A DNA stretch of 6,960 nt from Dialister sp. UBA7295. GTDB lineage: Bacteria; Bacillota; Negativicutes; Veillonellales; Dialisteraceae. The notes under the pieces were generated by a model. The model made no database searches. It worked only from the letters and a program-made list of their open reading frames with translations, and was not told the DNA's origin. Position 1 is the stretch's first letter; each line of letters opens with the position of its first letter. Where the stretch lies: the NCBI GenBank assembly GCA_002471975.1, contig DKQZ01000039.1, positions 1-6,960 of the forward strand. The letters are read 5' to 3'. The translations under genes and the position numbers were made by a program. This document shows positions 1-4,366 of this stretch, one piece after another.

Positions 1-16
1 CATACTTCTTCAGCAG

Positions 17-57
17 CCTCCCTGGATGGGAAGGTGTCCGCGGAGCGGACGGATAGG
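17..57. repeat. Double-hairpin element 1
   Basis: The first hairpin pairs CCTCCC (17-22) imperfectly with GGGAAGG (28-34). The second pairs GTCCGC (36-41) with GCGGAC (45-50) around a GGA loop closed by C-G, followed by GGATAGG. It has the same plan as the elements near 318, 3601 and 6774. Confidence 0.75.
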
Positions 58-65
58 TGATAGCG

Positions 66-91
66 TTTCAAGGCACACATGAGACTAACTG
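66..91 (+). repeat. Linker motif copy 1
   Basis: CAAGGCACACATGAGACTAA is a close match to the recurring linker CAAGGCACATAYGAGACTGA found between hairpin elements here and at 457, 3445, 3770, 6609, 6826 and 6937. Confidence 0.7.
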
Positions 92-148
92 TCAAAACAC
101 CCCGGGGACAAATGAGACAATCGGTCCGTGAAAAGGCTCCCCTCACAG

Positions 149-197
149 GCCCCCCGAAGTTCGGGGGGGCTGTCGCCGTAGGCGACTGGGGGGATGT
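149..197. repeat. Double-hairpin element 2
   Basis: CCCCCCGAA and TTCGGGGGG (150-169) form a long GC hairpin. GTCGCC (172-177) pairs with GGCGAC (181-186) around a GTA loop closed by C-G. A second G-run (188-193) follows and could pair with the same C-run, so two folds compete. Confidence 0.75.
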
Positions 198-237
198 ACT
201 CTCGTACAAGTCGATAATGAGCTAAAAGGTAAACTCA

Positions 238-271
238 TCCCGGGGAGCTCCGGCGAAGCCGGTGGGGGACG
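238..271. repeat. Double-hairpin element 3
   Basis: A short CCC/GGGG hairpin is followed by CCGGC (250-254) pairing with GCCGG (258-262) around GAA, giving the GCGAAGC core, then a GGGGG run (264-268). The following GACGAACTGCAC motif recurs at 598 and, with one change, at 3878. Confidence 0.7.
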
Positions 272-317
272 AACTGCACTTTCGACACTAAATTTTCCTC
301 GTCGCTGTAGATTCGCG

Positions 318-360
318 TCCCCCATCGGGGGAAGCTCCCGCGAAGCGGGTGAAGGGGGCT
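318..360. repeat. Double-hairpin element 4
   Basis: CCCCC (319-323) can pair with GGGGG at 327-331 or at 354-358. Between the two G-runs CCCGC (337-341) pairs with GCGGG (345-349) around GAA, giving the GCGAAGC core. Elements at 647 and 3925 are near copies with a different second stem or loop. Confidence 0.8.
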
Positions 361-456
361 ATCCATCGAAAGAATGCCAATTGCCACAAAAGCCTCATGC
401 GTTACGTACTAAAGATTCCTTTCGGAACCCGGAACTTCCATAGGACCCTCATTCCG

Positions 457-480
457 CACTATCCATGCAAGGCACATACG
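457..480 (+). repeat. Linker motif copy 2
   Basis: GCACTATCCATGCAAGGCAC followed by ATACG. The same CACTATCCATGCAAGGCACATA string, with small changes, recurs at 3662, 6611 and 6831, usually between hairpin elements. Confidence 0.65.
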
Positions 481-520
481 CTGAAAACTCCCTCCATCCA
501 GATGGGAGCCAAAGGCAAAA

Positions 521-550
521 TCAAAACTGCGGCGCCCATGAATTTGCGCC
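521..550 (-). terminator. Terminator-like hairpin on the minus strand
   Basis: Read on the minus strand, GGCGC (550-546) pairs with GCGCC (535-531) across a 10-base loop and is followed by a T-rich tail (GCAGTTTTGATTTTG). It lies next to the heptad array at 560-587 in the same relative order as the terminator at 3338 lies next to its heptad array, but inverted. No minus-strand gene in view needs it, so function is uncertain. Confidence 0.35.
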
Positions 551-559
551 TCACCGCCC

Positions 560-587
560 CTAATCCCTAATCCCCAATTCCTAATCC
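560..587 (-). repeat. Heptad array, GGGATTA type, inverted
   Basis: Four units of period 7 (cores CTAA at 560, 567 and 581; CCAA at 574). On the minus strand they read as GGATTAGG-like heptads. The minus strand runs on through GGGGCGGTG, the same join as in the + strand array ending at 3330. Confidence 0.75.
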
Positions 588-596
588 CTTTGACAG

Positions 597-834
597 GGAC
601 GAACTGCACATATGAGGAAAAATATCCCCGTCGAAATTGTCCAGCGTCCCCCAACAGGGGAAGCTCCCGCAAAGCGGGTGAAGGGGGCTATCTATCGCAG
701 CCAGAGAAATTGTCTCAAACCGCAGCCCCGTAACGTTAAACTATAAATCTTGCGTCCGAAGGCCGCACACCTTCCCGAATTCCGAAATCCGCAGTCCCCC
801 ATCCGTCTTTTCATCCCACCCCGATTCAAAAGTC
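597..834 (+). repeat. Dispersed repeat R2, copy a
   Basis: Near-identical to 3877-4103. Shared blocks in order: GGACGAACTGCAC; the CCAGCGTCCCCCAAC double hairpin; CTATCTATCGCAGCC; GAGAAATTGTCTCAAACCGC; AACTATAAATCTTGCG; a degenerate GCGTCC-GAA-GGCCGC hairpin; and CCCCGATTCAAAAGTC at the end. Its 3' half (771-834) also recurs at 4301-4366. It carries no gene and is probably a non-autonomous repeat. Confidence 0.8.
647..690. repeat. Double-hairpin element 5
   Basis: CCCCC (648-652) pairs with GGGG (657-660) or with GGGGG (683-687). CCCGC (666-670) pairs with GCGGG (674-678) around an AAA loop. It lies inside repeat R2a and corresponds to the element at 3925. Confidence 0.8.
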
Positions 835-890
835 TTCTGTCCCGAACGTTTCCCTTTCGAATGAGAGTCTCCATTCCCGCTTCACAGCCA

Positions 891-899
891 TGTTAAGAT
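891..899 (+). promoter_or_regulatory. Probable extended -10 promoter of the metal transporter operon
   Basis: TGTTAAGAT reads as an extended -10 (TG, one base, TAAGAT) 38 bases before the first start codon. Transcription would begin near 906, ahead of the AGGAGG at 925-930. No convincing -35 lies 16-18 bases upstream. No clear Zur, Fur or MntR operator palindrome was found around it, so metal control is expected from the family but not visible. Confidence 0.5.
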
Positions 900-936
900 A
901 AAGGTAAAGGAACAATCAAACGAAAGGAGGCGCTCC

Positions 937-1599
937 ATGCTCACCATCGATCATCTCTATTTCTCCTACACCGGGAAAGCTCCCTGGCTTCTGGAGAATA
1001 TATCCCTTCATGTGGAAAAGGGCGAATATATTTCCATCGTAGGCAATAACGGCAGCGGGAAGAGTACGCTCCTGAAGCTGATTCTTGGATTTCTAAGCCC
1101 TTCCAAAGGTGCCCTCGCCTGCCGGGCAAAGCGGATCGGCTATGTGCCCCAGATGCCGGCAAGGGACAAAGCCTTCCCCATTACCGTGGAAGAAGTGATT
1201 CATTCCTATGGGAAGCTTCTTCATCTCTCCTCCATTCCGGTGAAAGACATCCTTTCCGTCACGGGGATGGAAGATTTCTCCCGTGAACTCATGGGCAATC
1301 TGTCAGGCGGCCAGCATCAGAAAGTGCTCATCGCAAGGGCCCTCATGGGACGCCCGGACCTTCTCATCCTGGACGAACCCTCCACAGGCGTGGATATCGA
1401 AAGCCAGCAGGAAATCTATTCCGAGCTTTCCCTCCTGAACCGTGAGAAAAAGCTCACCGTCCTTTCCGTGGAGCACAATCTGGTGGAAGCGGGCAAAGTT
1501 TCCACCCGGCTTTATCATGTGGATCATGGAAAAGGCCATCTCTGCAGCGTGGACCATTATATCAGAGAGTATATCGAAAAGGAGGGAGGCCATGTTTGA
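937..1599 (+). CDS. znuC: Metal ABC transporter ATP-binding protein (ZnuC/AdcC-like)
   Basis: This is the cytoplasmic ATPase that powers metal import through the permease encoded next. In the 220 residues, the Walker A motif GNNGSGKST is at 36-44, the Q-loop glutamine at 72 (YVPQ), the signature LSGGQ at 122-126, Walker B LLILDEP at 142-148, the D-loop STGVD at 149-153 and the switch histidine at 180 (SVEH). All catalytic elements are intact and the length is normal for cluster 9 ATPases. The C-terminal segment 194-207 holds four histidines (HVDHGKGH and DHY); ZnuC proteins often have a His-containing tail, but a metal role here is inferred. The start is set by AGGAGG at 925-930, six bases upstream. 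The stop overlaps the permease start by 8 bp, showing a coupled operon. The symbol assumes zinc as substrate; manganese cannot be excluded from this protein alone. Confidence 0.93.
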   Translation: MLTIDHLYFSYTGKAPWLLENISLHVEKGEYISIVGNNGSGKSTLLKLILGFLSPSKGALACRAKRIGYVPQMPARDKAFPITVEEVIHSYGKLLHLSSIPVKDILSVTGMEDFSRELMGNLSGGQHQKVLIARALMGRPDLLILDEPSTGVDIESQQEIYSELSLLNREKKLTVLSVEHNLVEAGKVSTRLYHVDHGKGHLCSVDHYIREYIEKEGGHV

Positions 1600-2383
1600 A
1601 TATGCTTTCATGAGGAATGCCCTCTTTATTTCCATCTGTATCGCCATCCTCTGTCCCTGCATCGGAATTTTCCTCGTGCTAAGGCGTTACTCCATGATTG
1701 GCGATACCCTGGCCCATTCGTCGCTGGCCGGCGTCACCCTGGGCCTTCTCTTCCGGGAAAGCCCGGTCCTCGTATCTTTTGCTTTTACCGCTCTCGCAGG
1801 ACTTTTCATCGAATACCTCCGCCAGTATTTCAGGAAATATACGGACCTCATTCTTTCCATCGTTCTTTCCATTTCCGTGGGGATCGCCATCACCCTTATT
1901 TCCTCAGGCCTTCTCCATGCCAATGCGGATGCCTACCTTTTCGGCTCCATGCTCACCGTTTCTCCTGCAGACATGATGATTACCGCAATTCTGTCCCTGC
2001 TGGCCCTTTTGACGGTCATTTTCAATTACCACCAGCTTTTATACATTACCTATGATGAAGAAGCGGCACGGATTGCGAAAGTCCCGGTGAAACGGCTGAA
2101 CTACCTCTTTGCCTTCCTCGCAGCGGCAGCCATTTCCGTATCCATCCGGTCCGTAGGAATTCTTGTCATCACTTCCATGATTACCCTTCCCGTAGCATCG
2201 GCCCTCCAGCTGGGGAAAGGTTTCAAAACCACCTGCCTCTTCTCCCTGCTCTTCAGCTTTATTTCCATTCTCGGCGGATTTTTCCTCGCCTATTTCATAG
2301 GAGCTGCCCCGGGAGGCATTACCGCCCTCACCAGTGCGGGAATTCTCCTCCTCACCATTCTGGCAAAGCAGGTGAAGAAATGA
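1592..2383 (+). CDS. znuB: Metal ABC transporter permease, ABC-3 family (ZnuB-like)
   Basis: This is the integral membrane channel subunit of the importer. The 263 residues are strongly hydrophobic, with membrane spans roughly at 10-30, 43-75 (probably two), 85-107, 126-146, 170-200, 214-235 and 242-258. Family marks are GDTLAHSSLAGV at 37-48 (the GDALSHSVLPGV-type motif) and YDEEAARIAKVPV at 154-166, the cytoplasmic loop likely to contact the ATPase. An in-frame upstream start at 1442 would add 50 residues read out of frame through the ATPase gene and is unlikely. The ATG at 1592 has AGGAGG at 1580-1585, six bases away. It overlaps the ATPase stop by 8 bp and the lipoprotein start by 4 bp (ATGA). 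No truncation or frameshift is seen. Confidence 0.92.
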   Translation: MFEYAFMRNALFISICIAILCPCIGIFLVLRRYSMIGDTLAHSSLAGVTLGLLFRESPVLVSFAFTALAGLFIEYLRQYFRKYTDLILSIVLSISVGIAITLISSGLLHANADAYLFGSMLTVSPADMMITAILSLLALLTVIFNYHQLLYITYDEEAARIAKVPVKRLNYLFAFLAAAAISVSIRSVGILVITSMITLPVASALQLGKGFKTTCLFSLLFSFISILGGFFLAYFIGAAPGGITALTSAGILLLTILAKQVKK

Positions 2384-3270
2384 AGAAATACTGGAAATAC
2401 GGGGCCCTCTCCCTGGCCCTTCTCCTCTCTGCCTGCGGCCATGAAACGCCTCCGCCCTCGGGAAAAATTCCCGTAGTCGCCTCCTTTGGAGCCATGGAAA
2501 TCCTCACGAAAGAAATCGGGGGAGACCTGGTCCAGATAGACTCCATGGTCCCCGCAGGAATGGAGCCCCATGACTTTGAACCCAGGACAAAAGATCTGTT
2601 GAAAATAAAAAATGCCCGCCTTTTCGTCTATAACGGCATGGGCATGGAACACTGGGCAGATAAAGTCCTCTCCTCTGCTTCCCATGACAATCTCATCATC
2701 GTGGAAGCATCGAAAGGCATTCAGCCCATCCCCATCGTAAGCGAAGAAGAACGGGCAGAGCACGGAAACTACGATCCCCACACCTGGCTGGGCCTCTCCG
2801 AAGCAAAAGAAGAAGCCCGGGCCATCCGGGACGGCCTCATTTCCGCAAGCCCTGACAACCGGGAAACCTTCGAGAAAAATTACACCCGATTTTCCACTGA
2901 AATCGATGAAATTAGAAATAAGGCCAGAAAATCCATCGCCGTCGCCCGACGAAAAGAACTGGTCACCGGCCACGCAGCCTTCGCTTATCTCGCCAGAGAT
3001 TTAAACCTTTCCCAGGAAAGCGTAGAAGACGCCTTTGCCACCGGTGAACCGCCGGCAAGGAAACTCATCGAACTCATGGAATACTGCAAAGCAAGAAAAG
3101 TAAAAACCATCTTCACCGAAGAAATAATGGATCCCGCTTTGGCCCGGACCCTCGCCGAAGAAGCAGGAGCCAGAATAGAAACCCTGGATACCATGGAAAC
3201 CGCAGATCACGAAAGGTATGCAGACGTGATGAGGGAAAACGTAAGGAAAATCGTGGAAGCAGTGAAGTAG
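2380..3270 (+). CDS. znuA: Zinc/manganese-binding lipoprotein, ZnuA/TroA family
   Basis: This extracytoplasmic binding protein captures the metal and hands it to the permease. The 296 residues begin with a lipoprotein signal: basic KKYWK, a hydrophobic stretch, and the lipobox LSAC with the lipidated Cys19. Family ligand positions are visible: His64 in MEPHDFEP, His134 in YDPHTW and His198 in VTGHAAFAYLARD. A histidine at the third position is typical of zinc-binding members (AdcA, ZnuA), while manganese proteins such as PsaA have Glu there; I infer zinc. I could not assign the fourth ligand. The long His-rich loop of many ZnuA proteins is absent; only HGNYDPH remains between ligands one and two. 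Translation is probably coupled to the permease (ATGA overlap, weak AGGTGA at 2370-2375). The gene ends the operon, just before heptad repeats and a terminator. Confidence 0.92.
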   Translation: MKKYWKYGALSLALLLSACGHETPPPSGKIPVVASFGAMEILTKEIGGDLVQIDSMVPAGMEPHDFEPRTKDLLKIKNARLFVYNGMGMEHWADKVLSSASHDNLIIVEASKGIQPIPIVSEEERAEHGNYDPHTWLGLSEAKEEARAIRDGLISASPDNRETFEKNYTRFSTEIDEIRNKARKSIAVARRKELVTGHAAFAYLARDLNLSQESVEDAFATGEPPARKLIELMEYCKARKVKTIFTEEIMDPALARTLAEEAGARIETLDTMETADHERYADVMRENVRKIVEAVK

Positions 3271-3273
3271 TTT

Positions 3274-3330
3274 TTAGTTTTTTAGTGGTTAGCCGTTAGA
3301 AGGAATTAGGGATTAGGATTTAGGGATTAG
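3274..3330 (+). repeat. Heptad arrays, GTTAGCC and GGGATTA types
   Basis: TTAG cores recur every 7 bases at 3282, 3289, 3296 and, after a 10-base step, at 3306, 3313, 3320, 3327. The first block resembles GTTAGCC units (as at 6134), the second GGGATTA units (as at 560-587, inverted). The array starts just after the znuA-like stop codon and runs into the terminator. Confidence 0.75.
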
Positions 3331-3337
3331 GGGCGGT

Positions 3338-3370
3338 GGCGCTGCGTCAGTAAGAAGGCAGCGCCTTTTT
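3338..3370 (+). terminator. Rho-independent terminator of the metal transporter operon
   Basis: GGCGCTGC (3338-3345) pairs perfectly with GCAGCGCC (3358-3365) across a 12-base loop, followed by TTTTT and further T-rich sequence. It is 68 bp after the operon's last stop codon. Confidence 0.9.
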
Positions 3371-3402
3371 ATATTTTTAATTAGAATCAATTCGATATAC
3401 AT

Positions 3403-3429
3403 AAAAAGAGCCCGCAATCGGGCTTTTTT
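3403..3429 (+). terminator. Second, bidirectional terminator
   Basis: AGCCCG (3409-3414), loop CAAT, CGGGCT (3419-3424), flanked by AAAAA before and TTTTTT after, so it can work on both strands. It probably backs up the terminator at 3338. Confidence 0.8.
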
Positions 3430-3444
3430 ACATGAGGAAATCCT

Positions 3445-3470
3445 CATCAAGACACATATGAGACTGACTG
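3445..3470 (+). repeat. Linker motif copy 3
   Basis: CATCAAGACACATATGAGAC followed by TGACTG, matching the linker seen at 66, 3770 and 6609. Confidence 0.7.
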
Positions 3471-3513
3471 AGGAAACGTATCAGGAACAAATGCCTCAAA
3501 GGTCCCGCGAGTT

Positions 3514-3557
3514 GGCTTCCCCTCGGGGAAGCTGGCTGCGAAGCAGACTGAAAGGGC
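3514..3557. repeat. Double-hairpin element 6
   Basis: CTTCCCC (3516-3522) pairs with GGGGAAG (3525-3531). CTGC (3536-3539) pairs with GCAG (3543-3546) around GAA, giving the GCGAAGC core, followed by CTGAAAGGG. Copy at 6688-6731. Confidence 0.8.
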
Positions 3558-3572
3558 AAGGAATGTAATCCC

Positions 3573-3589
3573 GGCGGCCAAAGGCCGCC
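3573..3589. repeat. Single GC hairpin with AAA loop
   Basis: GGCGGCC and GGCCGCC form a perfect 7-bp stem around AAA. The copy at 6747-6763 keeps GGCC-AAA-GGCC but has a G/C swap lower in the stem. Confidence 0.75.
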
Positions 3590-3600
3590 AGATGCGAAAA

Positions 3601-3644
3601 CCTTCCCTGGATAGGGAAGGTGTCGACGAAGTCGACGGATGGGA
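3601..3644. repeat. Double-hairpin element 7
   Basis: CCTTCCC (3601-3607) pairs with GGGAAGG (3614-3620). GTCGAC (3622-3627) pairs with GTCGAC (3631-3636) around GAA, followed by GGATGGGA. In the R1b copy at 6774 the second stem is shortened on both arms to GCC/GGC. Confidence 0.8.
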
Positions 3645-3705
3645 TGATTAATGTTTTCCCTGCACTATCCATTCAAGACGCATGCGAGAAAAAAGTAAGG
3701 CATGC

Positions 3706-3756
3706 TGCCGGGCCCCACCCTTTCGAGTGCTGAAAGGGTGGGCGAAGCGGCCGGGT
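3706..3756. repeat. Double-hairpin element 8, CCACCC type
   Basis: CCACCCTTTC (3715-3724) pairs perfectly with GAAAGGGTGG (3732-3741). A reduced GC-GAA-GC second hairpin follows, and an outer CCGG (3708-3711) can pair with CCGG (3751-3754). The copy at 6874 has a full-length second stem instead. Confidence 0.75.
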
Positions 3757-3769
3757 AAGTTCATCTTTC

Positions 3770-3796
3770 ACGCAAGGCACATACGAGACTGACTGC
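3770..3796 (+). repeat. Linker motif copy 5
   Basis: CGCAAGGCACATACGAGACT followed by GACTG. The following bases (ACATCCTCGGGACAGATAAA) also match those after copy 1 (ACACCCCGGGGACAAATGAG), so a longer unit is shared with 66-125. Confidence 0.7.
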
Positions 3797-3837
3797 CATA
3801 ACATCCTCGGGACAGATAAAACAATCAGAATTCAGAA

Positions 3838-3881
3838 GGCCCTCCTCGATAGGAGGGCTCCGCGACAGCGGTGGGAGGACG
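3838..3881. repeat. Double-hairpin element 9
   Basis: CCCTCCT (3840-3846) pairs with AGGAGGG (3851-3857). CCGC (3860-3863) pairs with GCGG (3868-3871) around a four-base GACA loop, the one non-triloop in the family. GGGAGG (3873-3878) is the competing distal G-run. Confidence 0.7.
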
Positions 3882-3924
3882 AACCGCACTTTGTTAGATA
3901 CTCATCCCCGGCGATTTTCCAGCG

Positions 3925-3968
3925 TCCCCCAACGGGGGAAGCTCCGCCAAAGGCGGTGAAGGGGGCCA
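3925..3968. repeat. Double-hairpin element 10
   Basis: CCCCC (3926-3930) pairs with GGGGG at 3934-3938 or 3961-3965. CCGCC (3944-3948) pairs with GGCGG (3952-3956) around AAA. Compared with the element at 647 (CCCGC/GCGGG), both arms changed together. Confidence 0.8.
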
Positions 3969-4051
3969 TCTATCGCAGCCGGAGAAATTGTCTCAAACCG
4001 CAGCCCCGCAACGTCAAACTATAAATCTTGCGGCTGAAGGCCGCACATCTT

Positions 4052-4096
4052 CCCGATATTCCCGAGACTCCCGATCATCCCCGACAACCCCGATTC
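4052..4096 (+). repeat. Nonamer tandem run, CCCGANNNT type
   Basis: Five consecutive 9-base units start with CCCGA or CCCCGA: CCCGATATT, CCCGAGACT, CCCGATCAT, CCCCGACAA, CCCCGATTC. A less regular version occurs at 4188-4236. Confidence 0.65.
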
Positions 4097-4156
4097 AAAA
4101 GTCCCTCAGCTTACAGTTTTCCTTTTCCCCCAAAGTCTTTAAAGACGAACTCCCAT

Positions 4157-4240
4157 ATAAATCTTGCGGCCGAAGGCCGCACACCTTCCCGAGATTCCCG
4201 AAATGAACCCCGACCATTCCCGATATCCCCGATTCAAAAG
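4157..4240 (+). repeat. Dispersed repeat R2, partial copy c
   Basis: Starts at ATAAATCTTGCGGCCGAAGG and ends CCCCGATTCAAAAG, matching the 3' part of R2b (from about 4021). It contains a perfect GCGGCC-GAA-GGCCGC hairpin (4166-4180), of which the 4030 and 750 copies are degenerate forms. Confidence 0.7.
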
Positions 4241-4265
4241 CCATCTACACTGAAAATCCCCATAT

Positions 4266-4299
4266 AAAAAATGGCGCCCATTATATATTAAAGGCGCCA
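4266..4299 (-). terminator. Terminator of the DUF188 fusion gene
   Basis: On the minus strand TGGCGCC (4299-4293) pairs perfectly with GGCGCCA (4278-4272) across a 14-base loop and is followed by TTTTTT (4271-4266). It lies about 70 bp after the stop codon at 4367. Confidence 0.85.
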
Positions 4300-4300
4300 C

Positions 4301-4366
4301 CTTCCCGAATTCCGAAATCCGCAGTCCCCAATCCGTCTTTTTATCTCACTCCAGTCAAAAATCTTC
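4301..4366 (+). repeat. Dispersed repeat R2, partial copy d
   Basis: Matches 771-838 (CTTCCCGAATTCCGAAATCC, then GCAGTCCCC and ATCCGTCTTTT, ending CAAAAATCTTCT). The repeat runs right up to the last codon of the minus-strand gene and lies between that gene and its terminator, so it is transcribed as 3' untranslated RNA. Confidence 0.7.

Larger units (their letters stand above)
1..890. other. Non-coding repeat-mosaic region upstream of the metal transporter operon
   Basis: No credible gene lies here. The short open frames cross hairpin repeats, have no ribosome site and resemble no protein I know. The stretch holds five double-hairpin elements (near 17, 149, 238, 318 and 647), two linker motifs (66, 457), a minus-strand hairpin (531), a heptad array (560) and a copy of a dispersed repeat (597-834). 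The remainder, for example 360-455, shows nothing I can name. Confidence 0.8.
3491..3766 (+). repeat. Dispersed repeat R1, copy a (276 bp)
   Basis: Direct repeat of 6665-6934. Shared order: ATGCCTCAAA, double hairpin 3514-3557, GCGGCCAAAGGCCGCC-type hairpin (3573-3589), double hairpin 3601-3644, CCCTGCACTA linker, and the CCACCCTTTC/GAAAGGGTGG hairpin ending in GGCCGGGTAAGTTCATCT. It holds no open reading frame of note. The two copies differ most in the hairpin arms, where changes tend to be paired. Confidence 0.85.
3877..4103 (+). repeat. Dispersed repeat R2, copy b
   Basis: Second, near-full copy of 597-834, from GGACGAACCGCAC to CCCCGATTCAAAAGTC, including the double hairpin at 3925 and the TATCGCAGCC and GAGAAATTGTCTCAAACCGC blocks. 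It differs by small changes and by a nonamer tandem run (4052-4096) near its end. Confidence 0.8.

Noticed and set aside
17..360. CRISPR array from regularly recurring palindromic repeats
   Set aside because: Repeat units are not identical, spacing is irregular, and the variable part lies inside the hairpins and not between repeats.
349..874. Short open frames on both strands between 349 and 874
   Set aside because: They run through hairpin, heptad and R2 repeat DNA that recurs elsewhere with frame-breaking changes, and have no ribosome sites.
880..930. Zur/Fur operator in front of the metal transporter operon
   Set aside because: AT-rich sequence (TTAAGATAAAGG) is present, but no inverted repeat matching a known metal-regulator site could be found.
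1442..1591. Longer permease start giving 50 extra residues
   Set aside because: The extra part overlaps the ATPase gene in another frame, is not membrane-like at its start, and has no ribosome site; ATG 1592 follows AGGAGG at the right distance.
2290..2973. 227-codon open frame on the minus strand
   Set aside because: It is antisense to the end of the permease and the lipoprotein gene, Phe/Gly/Asp-rich from reverse codons, and has no promoter or ribosome site of its own.
3988..4267. Two overlapping + strand frames of 72 and 79 codons
   Set aside because: Both lie in R2b/R2c; the Ser/Pro-rich composition reflects the CCCGA nonamers, not a protein.
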